Shown one piece after another: positions 16,803 through 25,295 of a stretch of 45,197 nt of DNA. Both the position numbers and the translations under genes were made by a program. The notes under the pieces were generated by a model. It did no database searches. It was not told the origin of the DNA and worked only from the letters and a program-made list of their open reading frames with translations. Position 1 is the stretch's first letter. Each line of letters begins with the position of its first letter. The stretch is from Porticoccaceae bacterium (GTDB lineage Bacteria > Pseudomonadota > Gammaproteobacteria > Pseudomonadales > Porticoccaceae): assembly GCA_023229065.1 (NCBI GenBank), contig JALNZZ010000003.1:1-45197 (forward strand). Reading direction: 5' to 3'.

Positions 16803-17903
16803 ATGTCTACGCCACTCGCACGCTACCAGCGCGACCTTGCCAGTCCTGGATTCGTGCACGATAGCTCTCAGGAACAGGCGGTGCGGCATTTGCAGCGCCT
16901 GTACGACGATCTGGTCGCCACCGGTAGTGGTGGCGGTGGCTTGCTTGGGCGTCTGTTGGGCAGGCGCAAGCAGGCCTCGGTGATCAAAGGACTGTATTTC
17001 TGGGGCGGGGTCGGTCGTGGCAAAACCTACCTGATGGATAACTTCTACGAAAGCTTGCCATTCGAAAACAAGATGCGCGCCCACTTTCACCGCTTTATGC
17101 GTCGCGTTCATCGCGATCTGGTGGATCTCAAGGGTGAGAAGAATCCCCTTGAAAAGGTGGCGGACCGGATCGCCAGGGATGCGCGGGTGATCTGTTTCGA
17201 TGAGTTCTTCGTCTCGGACATCACCGATGCCATGATCCTCGGTACGCTCTTTGAACACCTTTTTGCCCGTGGGGTGATCCTGGTGGCTACCTCCAATATC
17301 GTGCCGGACGGCCTATACCGGGACGGCCTGCAGCGGCAGCGCTTTCTGCCGGCCATTGCACTGATCAAGAAGCACTGTGAAGTGATCAATGTTGACGGCG
17401 GCACAGACTACCGGCTCAGAGCCCTGGAGCAGGCTGAAATCTATCATTCTCCTCTCGATGCGGGTGCGGAGCAGGCTCTCAGCGCAGCTTTTCACAGTTT
17501 GGTACCTGCTGTCGAAGAGGTTCGCGAAGGGGTGAATATTCAGGTGGAGGGGCGTTCCATCCCGTGCCGCTTCGTGGGTGAGGATGTTGTATGGTTTGGC
17601 TTCAAGGCGCTCTGTGACGGCCCTCGCAGTCAAAATGACTATATTGAGATTGCCCGTGAGTTTCATGCTGTATTGGTAAGCAATGTGCCGGTGATGACCG
17701 CTGCCATGGAGGACCAGGCACGACGTTTTATCAACATGGTAGATGAATTTTACGATCGCGGTGTTAAACTAATCCTCTCTGCCGAGGCCAGTCTGGCGGA
17801 GATCTATGCCGGCAGCCGCCTCGCCTTCGAGTTTGAGCGTACTCGCAGCCGCCTGCTGGAGATGCAATCCCAGGAGTACCTGGCCCGGGAGCACAAGCCC
17901 TAA
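16803..17903 (+). CDS. zapE: Cell division AFG1-like ATPase ZapE
   Basis: A 366-residue AAA-type ATPase of the AFG1/LACE1 family. In E. coli ZapE joins the Z-ring late in constriction and destabilises FtsZ polymers in an ATP-dependent way. Walker A GGVGRGKT is at residues 68-75 and Walker B is within ARVICFDEFFVSD (about 131-143), a hallmark of the family. The ATG at 16803 gives the conserved start TPLARYQRDL. It stands upstream of rplM-rpsI, as in many gammaproteobacteria. Confidence 0.95.
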   Translation: MSTPLARYQRDLASPGFVHDSSQEQAVRHLQRLYDDLVATGSGGGGLLGRLLGRRKQASVIKGLYFWGGVGRGKTYLMDNFYESLPFENKMRAHFHRFMRRVHRDLVDLKGEKNPLEKVADRIARDARVICFDEFFVSDITDAMILGTLFEHLFARGVILVATSNIVPDGLYRDGLQRQRFLPAIALIKKHCEVINVDGGTDYRLRALEQAEIYHSPLDAGAEQALSAAFHSLVPAVEEVREGVNIQVEGRSIPCRFVGEDVVWFGFKALCDGPRSQNDYIEIAREFHAVLVSNVPVMTAAMEDQARRFINMVDEFYDRGVKLILSAEASLAEIYAGSRLAFEFERTRSRLLEMQSQEYLAREHKP

Positions 17904-17968
17904 GGCACCTTTTTTCAGCTATCTCCCTGCCCCTTTTTGTGGCTGTTGGAGAAAAACGCGAATGCCCC

Positions 17969-17997
17969 TTGAAAAGCCTTGGGGCGATGGGTAGAAT
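17969..17997 (+). promoter_or_regulatory. Sigma-70 promoter of rplM-rpsI
   Basis: TTGAAA (17969-17974), a 17-base spacer, then TAGAAT (17992-17997): five of six matches in each hexamer, at ideal spacing. Transcription would start near 18004, leaving a leader of about 50 bases before the rplM ATG. Confidence 0.75.
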
Positions 17998-18021
17998 TCG
18001 CGCTCTTTTTTGAACCCCTCT

Positions 18022-18047
18022 GACATCAGGCAGGGACATCAGGCAGG
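18022..18047 (+). repeat. Perfect 13-bp tandem duplication in the rplM leader
   Basis: GACATCAGGCAGG occurs at 18022-18034 and again at 18035-18047, with no gap and no mismatch. The second copy ends six bases before the rplM ATG and supplies the Shine-Dalgarno-like AGG; the first repeats the same signal 13 bases upstream. Confidence 0.85.
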
Positions 18048-18052
18048 ACTCG

Positions 18053-18481
18053 ATGAAAACATTTAGTGCAAAGCCCGAAACCGTACAGCGCGACTGGTTT
18101 GTGGTCGACGCCACCGACAAGGTTCTGGGTCGGCTTGCGGCTGATATCGCCAGCCGTCTCCGCGGCAAACATAAGCCCGAGTACACCCCTCATGTGGATA
18201 CCGGCGACTATATTGTAGTGGTCAATGTGGAAAAGATTCGTGTCACTGGCAACAAGGCCAAGGACAAAATCTACCACCACCACACCGGTTACGTGGGTGG
18301 CATCAAGTCCATCAGTTTTGAGAAGCTGATCGACAAGGCACCTGAGCGCACTCTGGAAACAGCTGTCAAGGGTATGCTGCCGCGTGGCCCCCTTGGTCGT
18401 GCTATGCTGCGCAAGCTCAAGATTTATGCGGGCGATCAGCATCCCCATGCCGCCCAGCAGCCCCAAGAACTGAATATCTGA
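18053..18481 (+). CDS. rplM: 50S ribosomal protein L13
   Basis: A 142-residue L13, the normal length. It is an early-assembly protein of the large subunit. Recognisable segments are the start MKTFSAKPETVQRDWFVVDA, VLGRLAADIASRLRGKHKPE, and the C-terminal GMLPRGPLGRAMLRKLKIYAGDQHPH. It forms the classic operon with rpsI, 13 bases downstream. Its leader carries a strong promoter and a 13-bp tandem repeat. Confidence 0.99.
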   Translation: MKTFSAKPETVQRDWFVVDATDKVLGRLAADIASRLRGKHKPEYTPHVDTGDYIVVVNVEKIRVTGNKAKDKIYHHHTGYVGGIKSISFEKLIDKAPERTLETAVKGMLPRGPLGRAMLRKLKIYAGDQHPHAAQQPQELNI

Positions 18482-18494
18482 CGGAAGGCAGACC

Positions 18495-18887
18495 ATGGCA
18501 GAGAATCAATACTACGGAACCGGTCGCCGCAAGACGTCTTCGGCGCGCGTTTTCCTCAAGAGCGGTAGCGGTAACATCGTCATCAATGACCGCACACTGG
18601 AACATTACTTTGGTCGTGAAGTGGCGCAGATGATTGTGCGTCAGCCCCTTGAGCTGACTGACAATGCAGAGAAGTTTGACGCCCATATCACTGTTGCTGG
18701 CGGCGGTAGTTTCGGCCAGGCCGGTGCTATCCGCCACGGCATTGCCCGTGCCCTGCTGGCGTACGATGAGAACCTGCGCTTGCCCCTGCGCCGCGCTGGT
18801 TTCCTGACCCGCGATGCCCGTGAGGTGGAGCGCAAGAAAGTCGGCCTGCATAAGGCCCGCAAGCGTCCCCAGTACTCCAAGCGCTGA
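18495..18887 (+). CDS. rpsI: 30S ribosomal protein S9
   Basis: A 130-residue S9, the normal length. Its C-terminal tail reaches the P-site tRNA; here it ends with the invariant KRPQYSKR. The start YYGTGRRKTSSARVFLKSG and the AGAIRHGIARALL segment are diagnostic. A strong intrinsic terminator follows the stop within 20 bases, so rplM-rpsI form a closed two-gene unit. Confidence 0.99.
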   Translation: MAENQYYGTGRRKTSSARVFLKSGSGNIVINDRTLEHYFGREVAQMIVRQPLELTDNAEKFDAHITVAGGGSFGQAGAIRHGIARALLAYDENLRLPLRRAGFLTRDAREVERKKVGLHKARKRPQYSKR

Positions 18888-18905
18888 TACGCTGCCCCGT
18901 ACTGC

Positions 18906-18936
18906 AAAAAGCCCAGATTTTTATCTGGGCTTTTTT
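18906..18936 (+). terminator. Rho-independent terminator after rpsI
   Basis: AAAAAGCCCAGAT (18906-18918) pairs with ATCTGGGCTTTTT (18923-18935) around a 4-base loop; a run of six T (18931-18936) closes it. It starts 19 bases after the rpsI stop. Confidence 0.93.
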
Positions 18937-19067
18937 GTTTGAAATACAGTGGGTTATAAATTTCGTATGGCTGATTGACTTGTAATGACTAGGGGTTTTC
19001 ATTAACATTGCACGCCATTTCACCCATGGCCACAGCAAGATTTTCTGCTGCTTCAACGGAGAACTTC

Positions 19068-19673
19068 ATGAGCAACGACGGAGTCAATCAAGGGCGCCGC
19101 CGCTTCCTGACGGGTGCCACCTGTGTGGTGGGCGCGGCGGGGGTGGTGGGAGCTGCGGTCCCGTTTGTCGGGTCCTGGCATCCGAGCGCCAAAGCCCGGG
19201 CAGCCGGAGCGCCGGTCAAGGCCAATATCAGCACCATTGAACCTGGCCAGATGATCACCGTAGAGTGGCGCGGCAAGCCGGTCTATATTCTCCGCCGCAA
19301 TGAAGCAGCGCTGGCCACTCTGGAACAGACCGCCAGTCAATTGCGCGACCCCAACTCAGAAGCGTCCAACCAGCCCGACTATGTCGACCCCTTCAATCGT
19401 GCGATCAAGCCTGAGTACCTGGTGATGGTGGGCCTTTGCACCCACTTGGGCTGTGCTCCGATGTATCGCCCGGAAGTCGGTGTCGACCCCGGTAGTGGCA
19501 ATAGTGATGACAACTGGCACGGTGGTTTCTTCTGCCCTTGCCACGGCTCCAAGTTTGACTTGGCCGGCAGAGTGTATCAGGGGGTCCCGGCGCCGACCAA
19601 TCTGGATGTCCCCCCTTATTCCTATGAGAGCGACAGTGTGATTGTGATCGGTATCGACCAGGAGGGCGCGTAA
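19068..19673 (+). CDS. petA: Ubiquinol-cytochrome c reductase Rieske iron-sulfur subunit
   Basis: A 201-residue Rieske protein of the bc1 complex, carrying the high-potential 2Fe-2S cluster that takes electrons from ubiquinol to cytochrome c1. The N-terminus has a twin-arginine motif (RRRFLTG, Arg10-Arg12) followed by a hydrophobic anchor. Cluster ligands lie in CTHLGC (residues 124-129) and CPCHGS (156-161). I start at the ATG at 19068, which has GGAG upstream; the 20-residue extension to 19008 is not needed. It overlaps the start of petBC by one base. Confidence 0.96.
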   Translation: MSNDGVNQGRRRFLTGATCVVGAAGVVGAAVPFVGSWHPSAKARAAGAPVKANISTIEPGQMITVEWRGKPVYILRRNEAALATLEQTASQLRDPNSEASNQPDYVDPFNRAIKPEYLVMVGLCTHLGCAPMYRPEVGVDPGSGNSDDNWHGGFFCPCHGSKFDLAGRVYQGVPAPTNLDVPPYSYESDSVIVIGIDQEGA

Positions 19674-21706
19674 TGAACTGGTTAACGGGACTCTGGGGGT
19701 GGGTGGACAAGCGGCTTCCAGTACAGCGCGCTTGGGATACCCATATGGGCAAATACTATGCCCCCAAGAACTTCAACTTTTGGTATGTGTTTGGGGTGCT
19801 GTCGCTGCTGGTGTTGGTTATCCAGTTGGTGTCGGGTATCTGGCTGCTGATGAGCTACGAGGGGAGTGCCGAGCGCGCTTTTGCCTCTGTCGAGTACATC
19901 ATGCGCGATGTGGAGTATGGCTGGATCATACGCTATATACACTCCACAGGTGCCTCGGCCTTTTTCCTGGTGGTCTATTTGCACATGTATCGCGGCTTGA
20001 TTTACGGCTCTTATAAAGCGCCTCGCGAGCTGGTGTGGATCTTCGGCATGGCCATCTACCTGGTGCTGATGGCTGAGGCCTTCATGGGCTATGTGCTGCC
20101 CTGGGGACAGATGTCCTACTGGGGGGCCCAGGTAATCATCTCACTGTTTGGCGCTATTCCCTACGTGGGCGACGATATTGTCCAGTGGGTGCGCGGTGAC
20201 TACCTGATCTCCGGTATCACCCTCAACCGCTTTATGGCTCTTCACGTTGTGGCCCTGCCCATCGTGTTGCTGGCCCTGGTGGTACTGCACCTTTTGGCGC
20301 TCCATGAGGTCGGCTCCAACAACCCCGACGGCGTTGAAATCAAGAAGAACAAGGATGAGAACGGCATTCCCCGCGACGGTATTCCTTTCCACCCTTACTA
20401 CACCGTGCACGATCTGGTGCCGATTGTAATTTTCCTTATGGTGTTCTGCTTTATCGTCTTCTTTATGCCGGAGATGGGTGGCCTGTTCCTGGAGAAGCCC
20501 AACTTTGAGCTTGCCAACCCGCTGAAGACGCCGGATCACATCGCCCCTGTCTGGTACTTCACCCCGTACTACTCCATGCTGCGGGCGGTCCCTGACAAGT
20601 TCCTGGGTTTCCTGGTAATGGGCGCGGCAATCGCTATTCTGTTTGTGCTCCCCTGGCTGGACCGCAGCCCAGTGAAGTCCATGCGCTACAAGGGCAAGAT
20701 CAGCCGCTCTATGGTGTTGATCTTCGTAGCAGCCTTTGTGATCCTCGGTGTGCTGGGTATCAAAGCCCCGACACCGGCGCGTACTTTCCTGGCACAGGTT
20801 TGCACCATCATCTACTTTGCCTACTTCATCGGTATGTTCTTCTGGACCAAGCACGAGAAAGTGCTGCCGGAGCCCGAGCGAGTGACGATGAATGGCGGTA
20901 TGGGCGGTGTCAAAGCTCTGAGTGCGCTGATCCTGGTGGCACTGATGATTGTTCTGCCTCTCAAGGCTGTCGGCGCCGAGAGCAACTTCGCTTGTGGTAC
21001 GATCGATTGCGACGAGATGACGTTGAACCCGTCGGACAAGGCCTCTCTGCAGAGTGGTGCCAAACTGTTCGTCAACTACTGCATGGGTTGCCATGCGGCT
21101 CAGTACTCGCGCTGGGGCCGGGTTGCCCAGGACTTGCAAATCCCTGAGCAGCTGGTGATGGACAACCTGGTGTTCGCCGATCAGCAGATCGGTGAGTTGA
21201 TGAAAATTTCCATGCCCTATAAGGAAGCCGGCAAGTGGTTTGGTGCTCCACCCCCGGACCTGACGCTGATGGCGCGGGTACGCTCTCCCGAGTGGTTGTA
21301 TACTTATTTGCGCAATTTTTACGTTGATCCCCTGCGCGGCGTGGGTGTGAACAACCGGGTATTCCCCGATGTGGCCATGCCTCACGTTCTGATGGACCTG
21401 CAGGGGTTGCAGCAGTGCGCCCCCGGTCCGGTCCGTGCAGCTAATGGTGGTATCAAACAGGATCCTCTCACCGGTGAGGCGATTCTCGACAACCCCTGCG
21501 GCAACTTCACTTTGGTGAAAGAGGGCAGCATGACACCGGAGGAGTTTGACGGAGCGGTCTATGACCTGGTCAACTTCATGGGCTATATGGCCAACCCGGT
21601 GGCCGAGAAGAGCAGGACCATCGGTATTTATGTCTTGCTGTTTTTGTCGTTCCTGTTGGTTTGGGTATTGTTGCTCAACCGGGAATATTGGAAGGACGTA
21701 CACTGA
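19673..21706 (+). CDS. petBC: Fused cytochrome b / cytochrome c1 of the bc1 complex
   Basis: One unbroken 677-codon frame encodes both remaining catalytic bc1 subunits. Residues 1 to about 405 are cytochrome b: hydrophobic helices with paired haem histidines (IRYIHSTGASAFFLVVYLHMYRG region and FMALHVVALP...VVLHLLALH), and the Qo-site loop with the segment YSMLRAVPDK. From about 406 a hydrophobic signal-like stretch (LSALILVALMIVLPLKAVGA) leads into cytochrome c1, with the haem c motif CMGCH at 470-474, a likely Met ligand in VAMPHVLMDL, and a C-terminal anchor helix near 650-670. In Pseudomonas and E. coli-like relatives petB and petC are separate; a single precursor is known from Bradyrhizobium fbcH, where it is cut into two proteins. 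An ATG at 20888 could serve as an internal start but has only a weak Shine-Dalgarno. Confidence 0.95.
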   Translation: MNWLTGLWGWVDKRLPVQRAWDTHMGKYYAPKNFNFWYVFGVLSLLVLVIQLVSGIWLLMSYEGSAERAFASVEYIMRDVEYGWIIRYIHSTGASAFFLVVYLHMYRGLIYGSYKAPRELVWIFGMAIYLVLMAEAFMGYVLPWGQMSYWGAQVIISLFGAIPYVGDDIVQWVRGDYLISGITLNRFMALHVVALPIVLLALVVLHLLALHEVGSNNPDGVEIKKNKDENGIPRDGIPFHPYYTVHDLVPIVIFLMVFCFIVFFMPEMGGLFLEKPNFELANPLKTPDHIAPVWYFTPYYSMLRAVPDKFLGFLVMGAAIAILFVLPWLDRSPVKSMRYKGKISRSMVLIFVAAFVILGVLGIKAPTPARTFLAQVCTIIYFAYFIGMFFWTKHEKVLPEPERVTMNGGMGGVKALSALILVALMIVLPLKAVGAESNFACGTIDCDEMTLNPSDKASLQSGAKLFVNYCMGCHAAQYSRWGRVAQDLQIPEQLVMDNLVFADQQIGELMKISMPYKEAGKWFGAPPPDLTLMARVRSPEWLYTYLRNFYVDPLRGVGVNNRVFPDVAMPHVLMDLQGLQQCAPGPVRAANGGIKQDPLTGEAILDNPCGNFTLVKEGSMTPEEFDGAVYDLVNFMGYMANPVAEKSRTIGIYVLLFLSFLLVWVLLLNREYWKDVH

Positions 21707-21713
21707 ACGATCT

Positions 21714-21735
21714 GAGCGGCCCAGGCCGCTCTTTT
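21714..21735 (+). terminator. Putative terminator between petBC and sspA
   Basis: GAGCGGCC (21714-21721) and GGCCGCTC (21724-21731) make a perfect 8-bp GC-rich stem with a tiny CA loop, followed by TTTT. It begins 8 bases after the petBC stop. The T-run is short, so some read-through into sspA is likely. Confidence 0.7.
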
Positions 21736-21760
21736 CGCTTTTACACTGAGGGATATAAAG

Positions 21761-22390
21761 ATGGGGGTTGCCACCAGACGTTCAACAATGACTTTCTTTT
21801 CGGACCCGGCGTGCCATTACAGCCATCGGGTGCGAATTGTGCTGGCAGAAAAAGATGTCACGGTGGATATTGAGCACATGAGTTCCGCCGCCATTACCGA
21901 AGAGGTGCTGGAGATCAATCCCTACGGGACTTTGCCCACTTTACTTGACAGGGAGCTGGTGCTGTTTGAGTCCAAGGTGATGATGGAGTACCTGGATGAG
22001 CGCTTTCCACATCCACCCTTGCTGCCTGTCTATCCGGTGGCCAGGGCTTTGAGCCGACAGTTTATGTATCGCATCGAAAAGGATTGGTGCAGTGATGTGG
22101 ACGTCATTCTCAACTCTTCACAGAGCAAGGATCTTGAGCGGGCTCGCAAGCAGCTGCGCAATAACCTGCTCGCTGTGGCTCCCGTATTCGCCGAAAGCCC
22201 CTTCTTCATGAATGAAGAGTTCACCTTGGTAGATTGCTGTCTGGCGCCTCTGCTGTGGCGATTGGACATGTTGGGGATCAAACTGCCCAACAGCCGTCAG
22301 TCCAAACCGCTGTTCACTTACATGGAGCGCCTGTTCACGCGCCCCTCTTTCCGCCAGAGCCTCACGGATCTGGAAAGGGATATGCGCTAA
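21761..22390 (+). CDS. sspA: Stringent starvation protein A
   Basis: A 209-residue glutathione-S-transferase-fold protein that binds RNA polymerase rather than acting as an enzyme. In E. coli it affects stationary-phase and acid-tolerance gene expression, and in Pseudomonas and Francisella it affects virulence genes. The thioredoxin-like N-terminal half begins TFFSDPACHYSHRVRIVLAEKDV and includes the segment INPYGTLPTLLDRELVLFES, both typical of SspA. It lies downstream of the bc1 genes and upstream of sspB, the conserved order. Confidence 0.95.
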   Translation: MGVATRRSTMTFFSDPACHYSHRVRIVLAEKDVTVDIEHMSSAAITEEVLEINPYGTLPTLLDRELVLFESKVMMEYLDERFPHPPLLPVYPVARALSRQFMYRIEKDWCSDVDVILNSSQSKDLERARKQLRNNLLAVAPVFAESPFFMNEEFTLVDCCLAPLLWRLDMLGIKLPNSRQSKPLFTYMERLFTRPSFRQSLTDLERDMR

Positions 22391-22405
22391 GCTCTCCTTG
22401 TGCTT

Positions 22406-22429
22406 GCGGCCTGCCGGAAGGCAGGCCGC
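22406..22429 (+). other. Perfect 10-bp stem with GGAA tetraloop between sspA and sspB
   Basis: GCGGCCTGCC (22406-22415), loop GGAA, and GGCAGGCCGC (22420-22429). The loop is of the GNRA class. No T-run follows, so it is not a standard terminator. It lies 15 bases after the sspA stop and 43 before the sspB ATG, so it could stabilise or process the sspA message. Confidence 0.75.
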
Positions 22430-22472
22430 CCACGCCCAAACAGTTCGCTGCCGGAGATAATCAAAAACTGCA

Positions 22473-22916
22473 ATGACCACCATGACTTCCAACCGTCCCT
22501 ACCTGTTAAGGGCTTGTTTCGACTGGATCGTCGATAATGACTGTACACCTTATCTGGTGGTCAATGCCCTGGCAGACGGTGTCATGGTGCCCCAGGAGCA
22601 TGTCGCCGATGGTCAAATCGTGCTCAATGTGGCACCGCGAGCAGTTACAGCTTTTCATATGGATCATGACATCGTGTGCTTCAATACCCGTTTTGGTGGC
22701 GTGCCGACAGATATTTTCATTCCCATGGCGGCGATCATGGGGATCTATGCCAGGGAAAATGGCCAAGGCATGGTATTCCAGACCGAGATGCCAGAGCCTA
22801 CACCGCCGGGAGACGACAAGCCGCCTCGCGGCAAACCACTGTCAGCGACGCGTGGTAGCGGCGATGGCAGCAGCTCCACCAAAGGCAAGCGCCCAAGTCT
22901 AAAAGTCGTCAAATAA
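22473..22916 (+). CDS. sspB: ClpXP protease specificity-enhancing factor SspB
   Basis: A 147-residue adaptor that tethers ssrA-tagged proteins to ClpX. The folded domain (about residues 1-110) has the typical start NRPYLLRACFDWIVDNDCTPYL and the peptide-binding IVLNVAPRAV strand. A disordered linker rich in Pro, Gly and Ser then leads to the C-terminal SLKVVK, which matches the ClpX-binding XB tail (LRVVK in E. coli). The second ATG, three codons in, is an alternative start. Confidence 0.95.
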   Translation: MTTMTSNRPYLLRACFDWIVDNDCTPYLVVNALADGVMVPQEHVADGQIVLNVAPRAVTAFHMDHDIVCFNTRFGGVPTDIFIPMAAIMGIYARENGQGMVFQTEMPEPTPPGDDKPPRGKPLSATRGSGDGSSSTKGKRPSLKVVK

Positions 22917-23084
22917 TAGGCATTGCAGGGTCGGTGTACTCAACCAGTTCAGCCGGGCATTAAGTCTTCCTGCCTGGCGTTTCCTCAAGTATGTGAACTC
23001 AGCTATAAAGGGCCCGGCACTCAGCGTCGTCGGGCTATCGAGTGGTCAGGATAGTTGCTGACCGCGTCGTATAAAGGAGCCGGC

Positions 23085-25139
23085 TCAGGTCTCTTCGGTC
23101 CGAGAAAGGTATTTGTGAATTTCCAGCTGCGATCTCATTTTGCGGCGGTTACCGCGAGACACATAGGTATTCTTCTGATCGGCGTCGATAATACGCGCCT
23201 TCTGGTTGTCAGCTAACTGGATATCCATCACATCGAGCAAAGTTTTCTTGATAGCCGGGTCGAGGATGGGGCAGGAAACTTCCACCCGTTCATCCAGGTT
23301 GCGGGTCATCCAGTCCGCCGATGAGATAAAGATGTCGGGATCGCCCTGGTTGTGGAAAATAAACAGTCGCGTGTGTTCGAGAAAACGGTCGACAATGCTG
23401 GTGATGTGGATGCGGTCGCTCATCCCTTTGATACCGGGCCGTACACCACACATGCCGCGTACCAGCAGCCGTACTTCAACACCGGCCTGGCTGGCCTGGT
23501 AGAGCAGGTCAGTGAGGTGCTCGTCCACCAAATTATTCACCTTGATGCTGATTTTCCCCTTGCCAGTGGCGCGGGCGTGCCCCATCTCGCGATGGATGAG
23601 GCGTTCGATCTCAGAGCGGGTATTCAGCGGTGAAACCCAGAGGTGTTTTAATTTGGGGTGTTTGTAGCTAGTGTCGATAAACTGGAAGACGCTGGCAGCA
23701 TCGGCGCAGATCTCCTGATTTGCGGTGAACAGTGCAAAGTCAGTATAGATTCGCGCAGTGCTTTCGTTGAAGTTGCCGGTAGCGACCACACCGTAGAGTT
23801 TGTCGCCTTCAAGCTCTTCGCGGGTGACCACACATAGCTTTGAGTGTACTTTCAGACCGGGAATACCGAGCGTCACGCGGATACCGGCAGCGGTCAGCTT
23901 TTCGGTCATTTCCAGATTGTGCTCTTCATCAAAGCGTGCGCGTAATTCGACGTTGACGGTGACCTTTTTGCCATTGCGGGCAGCGTCGATCAGGGACTCA
24001 ATGACTCTCGAGTTGGCGGCGACCCGGTAGATATTGATTTTGATATCCCGTACGGCTGGATCGAAGGCCGCCTGACGCACAAACTCGGTAAAATAACTAA
24101 ACCGGTGATAGGGGTAGAACAGCAGTACGTCACTGTGGCTCAGCGCCTCGAAAACGTTGCGATGAGCCTCGAACACCTTGCTGCGCAGAGCCGGTAGGGG
24201 CTGGTTCTCAAGCCACTTGTTGCCAGGGTTTCGAAAGCTGATAAAGTCCCGAAAATTGCGGTAGCGGCCGCCAGGTATGACGCTATCAATATTTTCGATA
24301 CCGAGCCGCTCGCGCAGCAAGCTCACCATTTCACTGGGCATGGTCTTGTCGTAACTGAGGCGGACGGGTTCACCGGTGAGGCGCTGCTTCATGCCCAGGG
24401 ACAATTTTTCAACCAGGCTCAGGTCGACATCGTCATACAGCTCGTATACGGAATCGCGGGAGAACTTCATCGACCAGGCGGCGATGCTGTCGTAGTCCAC
24501 GAAGGGCTTGAAAATCTGGTCGAGGCAGTGGCGAATCACCTCGTCCATTACCATGAAGTAATTGCGTGCATGGCCGCGATCCGGCGGGATATTGATAAAG
24601 CGAGGCACTCGCTCGGGAATGTCGAGGATGGCGTAGCGACGCAACTTACCTTTCTTGAGTTGCACCGCGAGATAAGACACATCATCGTCCAGCAGCTGGT
24701 CGAGACGGATGGTTTCGGTGACCCAGATCGGCACTACGTGCTGGAGAATACGGTCGCGGAAACTCTTGTCGAGCCATTTACTCTGTTTTTCCGAGAGCTT
24801 TTCTTCGGAGATGAAAAAGACCTTCTTGTGCTCCAGCTGTTTGAGCACGTCCTCGTAAATGGCGTCGAATTTAGCACTCAATACCATGACCTTGTCTTGG
24901 ATTTTCGACAGAAGTTTTGCTGCTTCGCCGACCTTGCCTGACTGTTCTTCCTCGCGGACCGCGCGGCGCACATCGGCAACGCGTACCTTGAAAAACTCAT
25001 CCTGGTTATTGGAGAAAATACCTAAGAAGCGGACTCTTTCCACGATGGGGTTGCGGGCGTCGGCGGCCTCTTGCAGCACCCGCTCGTTGAAAGACAGCCA
25101 GCTCAGTTCCTTGGCGAAGTACAGCGGTTTATTGCTCAT
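23085..25139 (-). CDS. ppk1: Polyphosphate kinase 1
   Basis: A 684-residue Ppk1, the membrane-associated enzyme that builds inorganic polyphosphate from ATP reversibly. The N-terminal domain begins YFAKELSWLSFNERVLQEA, and two phospholipase-D-like C-terminal domains follow. The conserved phosphorylated His lies in KVHSKLCVV (His432), and NIYRVAANSRVIESLIDAARNGKKVTV marks the first C-domain. Length is normal. It stands alone: 168 bases separate it from sspB and about 155 from tamB. No ppx is adjacent. Confidence 0.97.
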   Translation of the reverse strand: MSNKPLYFAKELSWLSFNERVLQEAADARNPIVERVRFLGIFSNNQDEFFKVRVADVRRAVREEEQSGKVGEAAKLLSKIQDKVMVLSAKFDAIYEDVLKQLEHKKVFFISEEKLSEKQSKWLDKSFRDRILQHVVPIWVTETIRLDQLLDDDVSYLAVQLKKGKLRRYAILDIPERVPRFINIPPDRGHARNYFMVMDEVIRHCLDQIFKPFVDYDSIAAWSMKFSRDSVYELYDDVDLSLVEKLSLGMKQRLTGEPVRLSYDKTMPSEMVSLLRERLGIENIDSVIPGGRYRNFRDFISFRNPGNKWLENQPLPALRSKVFEAHRNVFEALSHSDVLLFYPYHRFSYFTEFVRQAAFDPAVRDIKINIYRVAANSRVIESLIDAARNGKKVTVNVELRARFDEEHNLEMTEKLTAAGIRVTLGIPGLKVHSKLCVVTREELEGDKLYGVVATGNFNESTARIYTDFALFTANQEICADAASVFQFIDTSYKHPKLKHLWVSPLNTRSEIERLIHREMGHARATGKGKISIKVNNLVDEHLTDLLYQASQAGVEVRLLVRGMCGVRPGIKGMSDRIHITSIVDRFLEHTRLFIFHNQGDPDIFISSADWMTRNLDERVEVSCPILDPAIKKTLLDVMDIQLADNQKARIIDADQKNTYVSRGNRRKMRSQLEIHKYLSRTEET

Positions 25140-25295
25140 TCAAGTATCTGCGAGTGGGTGGGAAGAGTTTGATCTTGCCCCGGATCTTGCAAAAACACTA
25201 TGACAAATTTGTGACAGCGGCACGTTGCTCACAATTGTCTTCCTTGAGACTGTCGTTTTAGAAAAAAATATACCTGGCAGCTTCGCTCATCATTT

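Noticed and set aside
20860..20900. Sequencing frameshift as the cause of the petB/petC fusion
   Set aside because: The frame passes through sensible charged linker sequence (WTKHEKVLPEPERVTM) into the c1 signal-like stretch without a shift in codon pattern. A lost stop by point error cannot be fully excluded.
20141..21703. 520-codon open frame on the minus strand, opposite petBC
   Set aside because: Its composition (His, Gln, Val, Arg runs) is that of a coding shadow and it covers nearly all of a clear bc1 gene. The length follows from the codon use of petBC.
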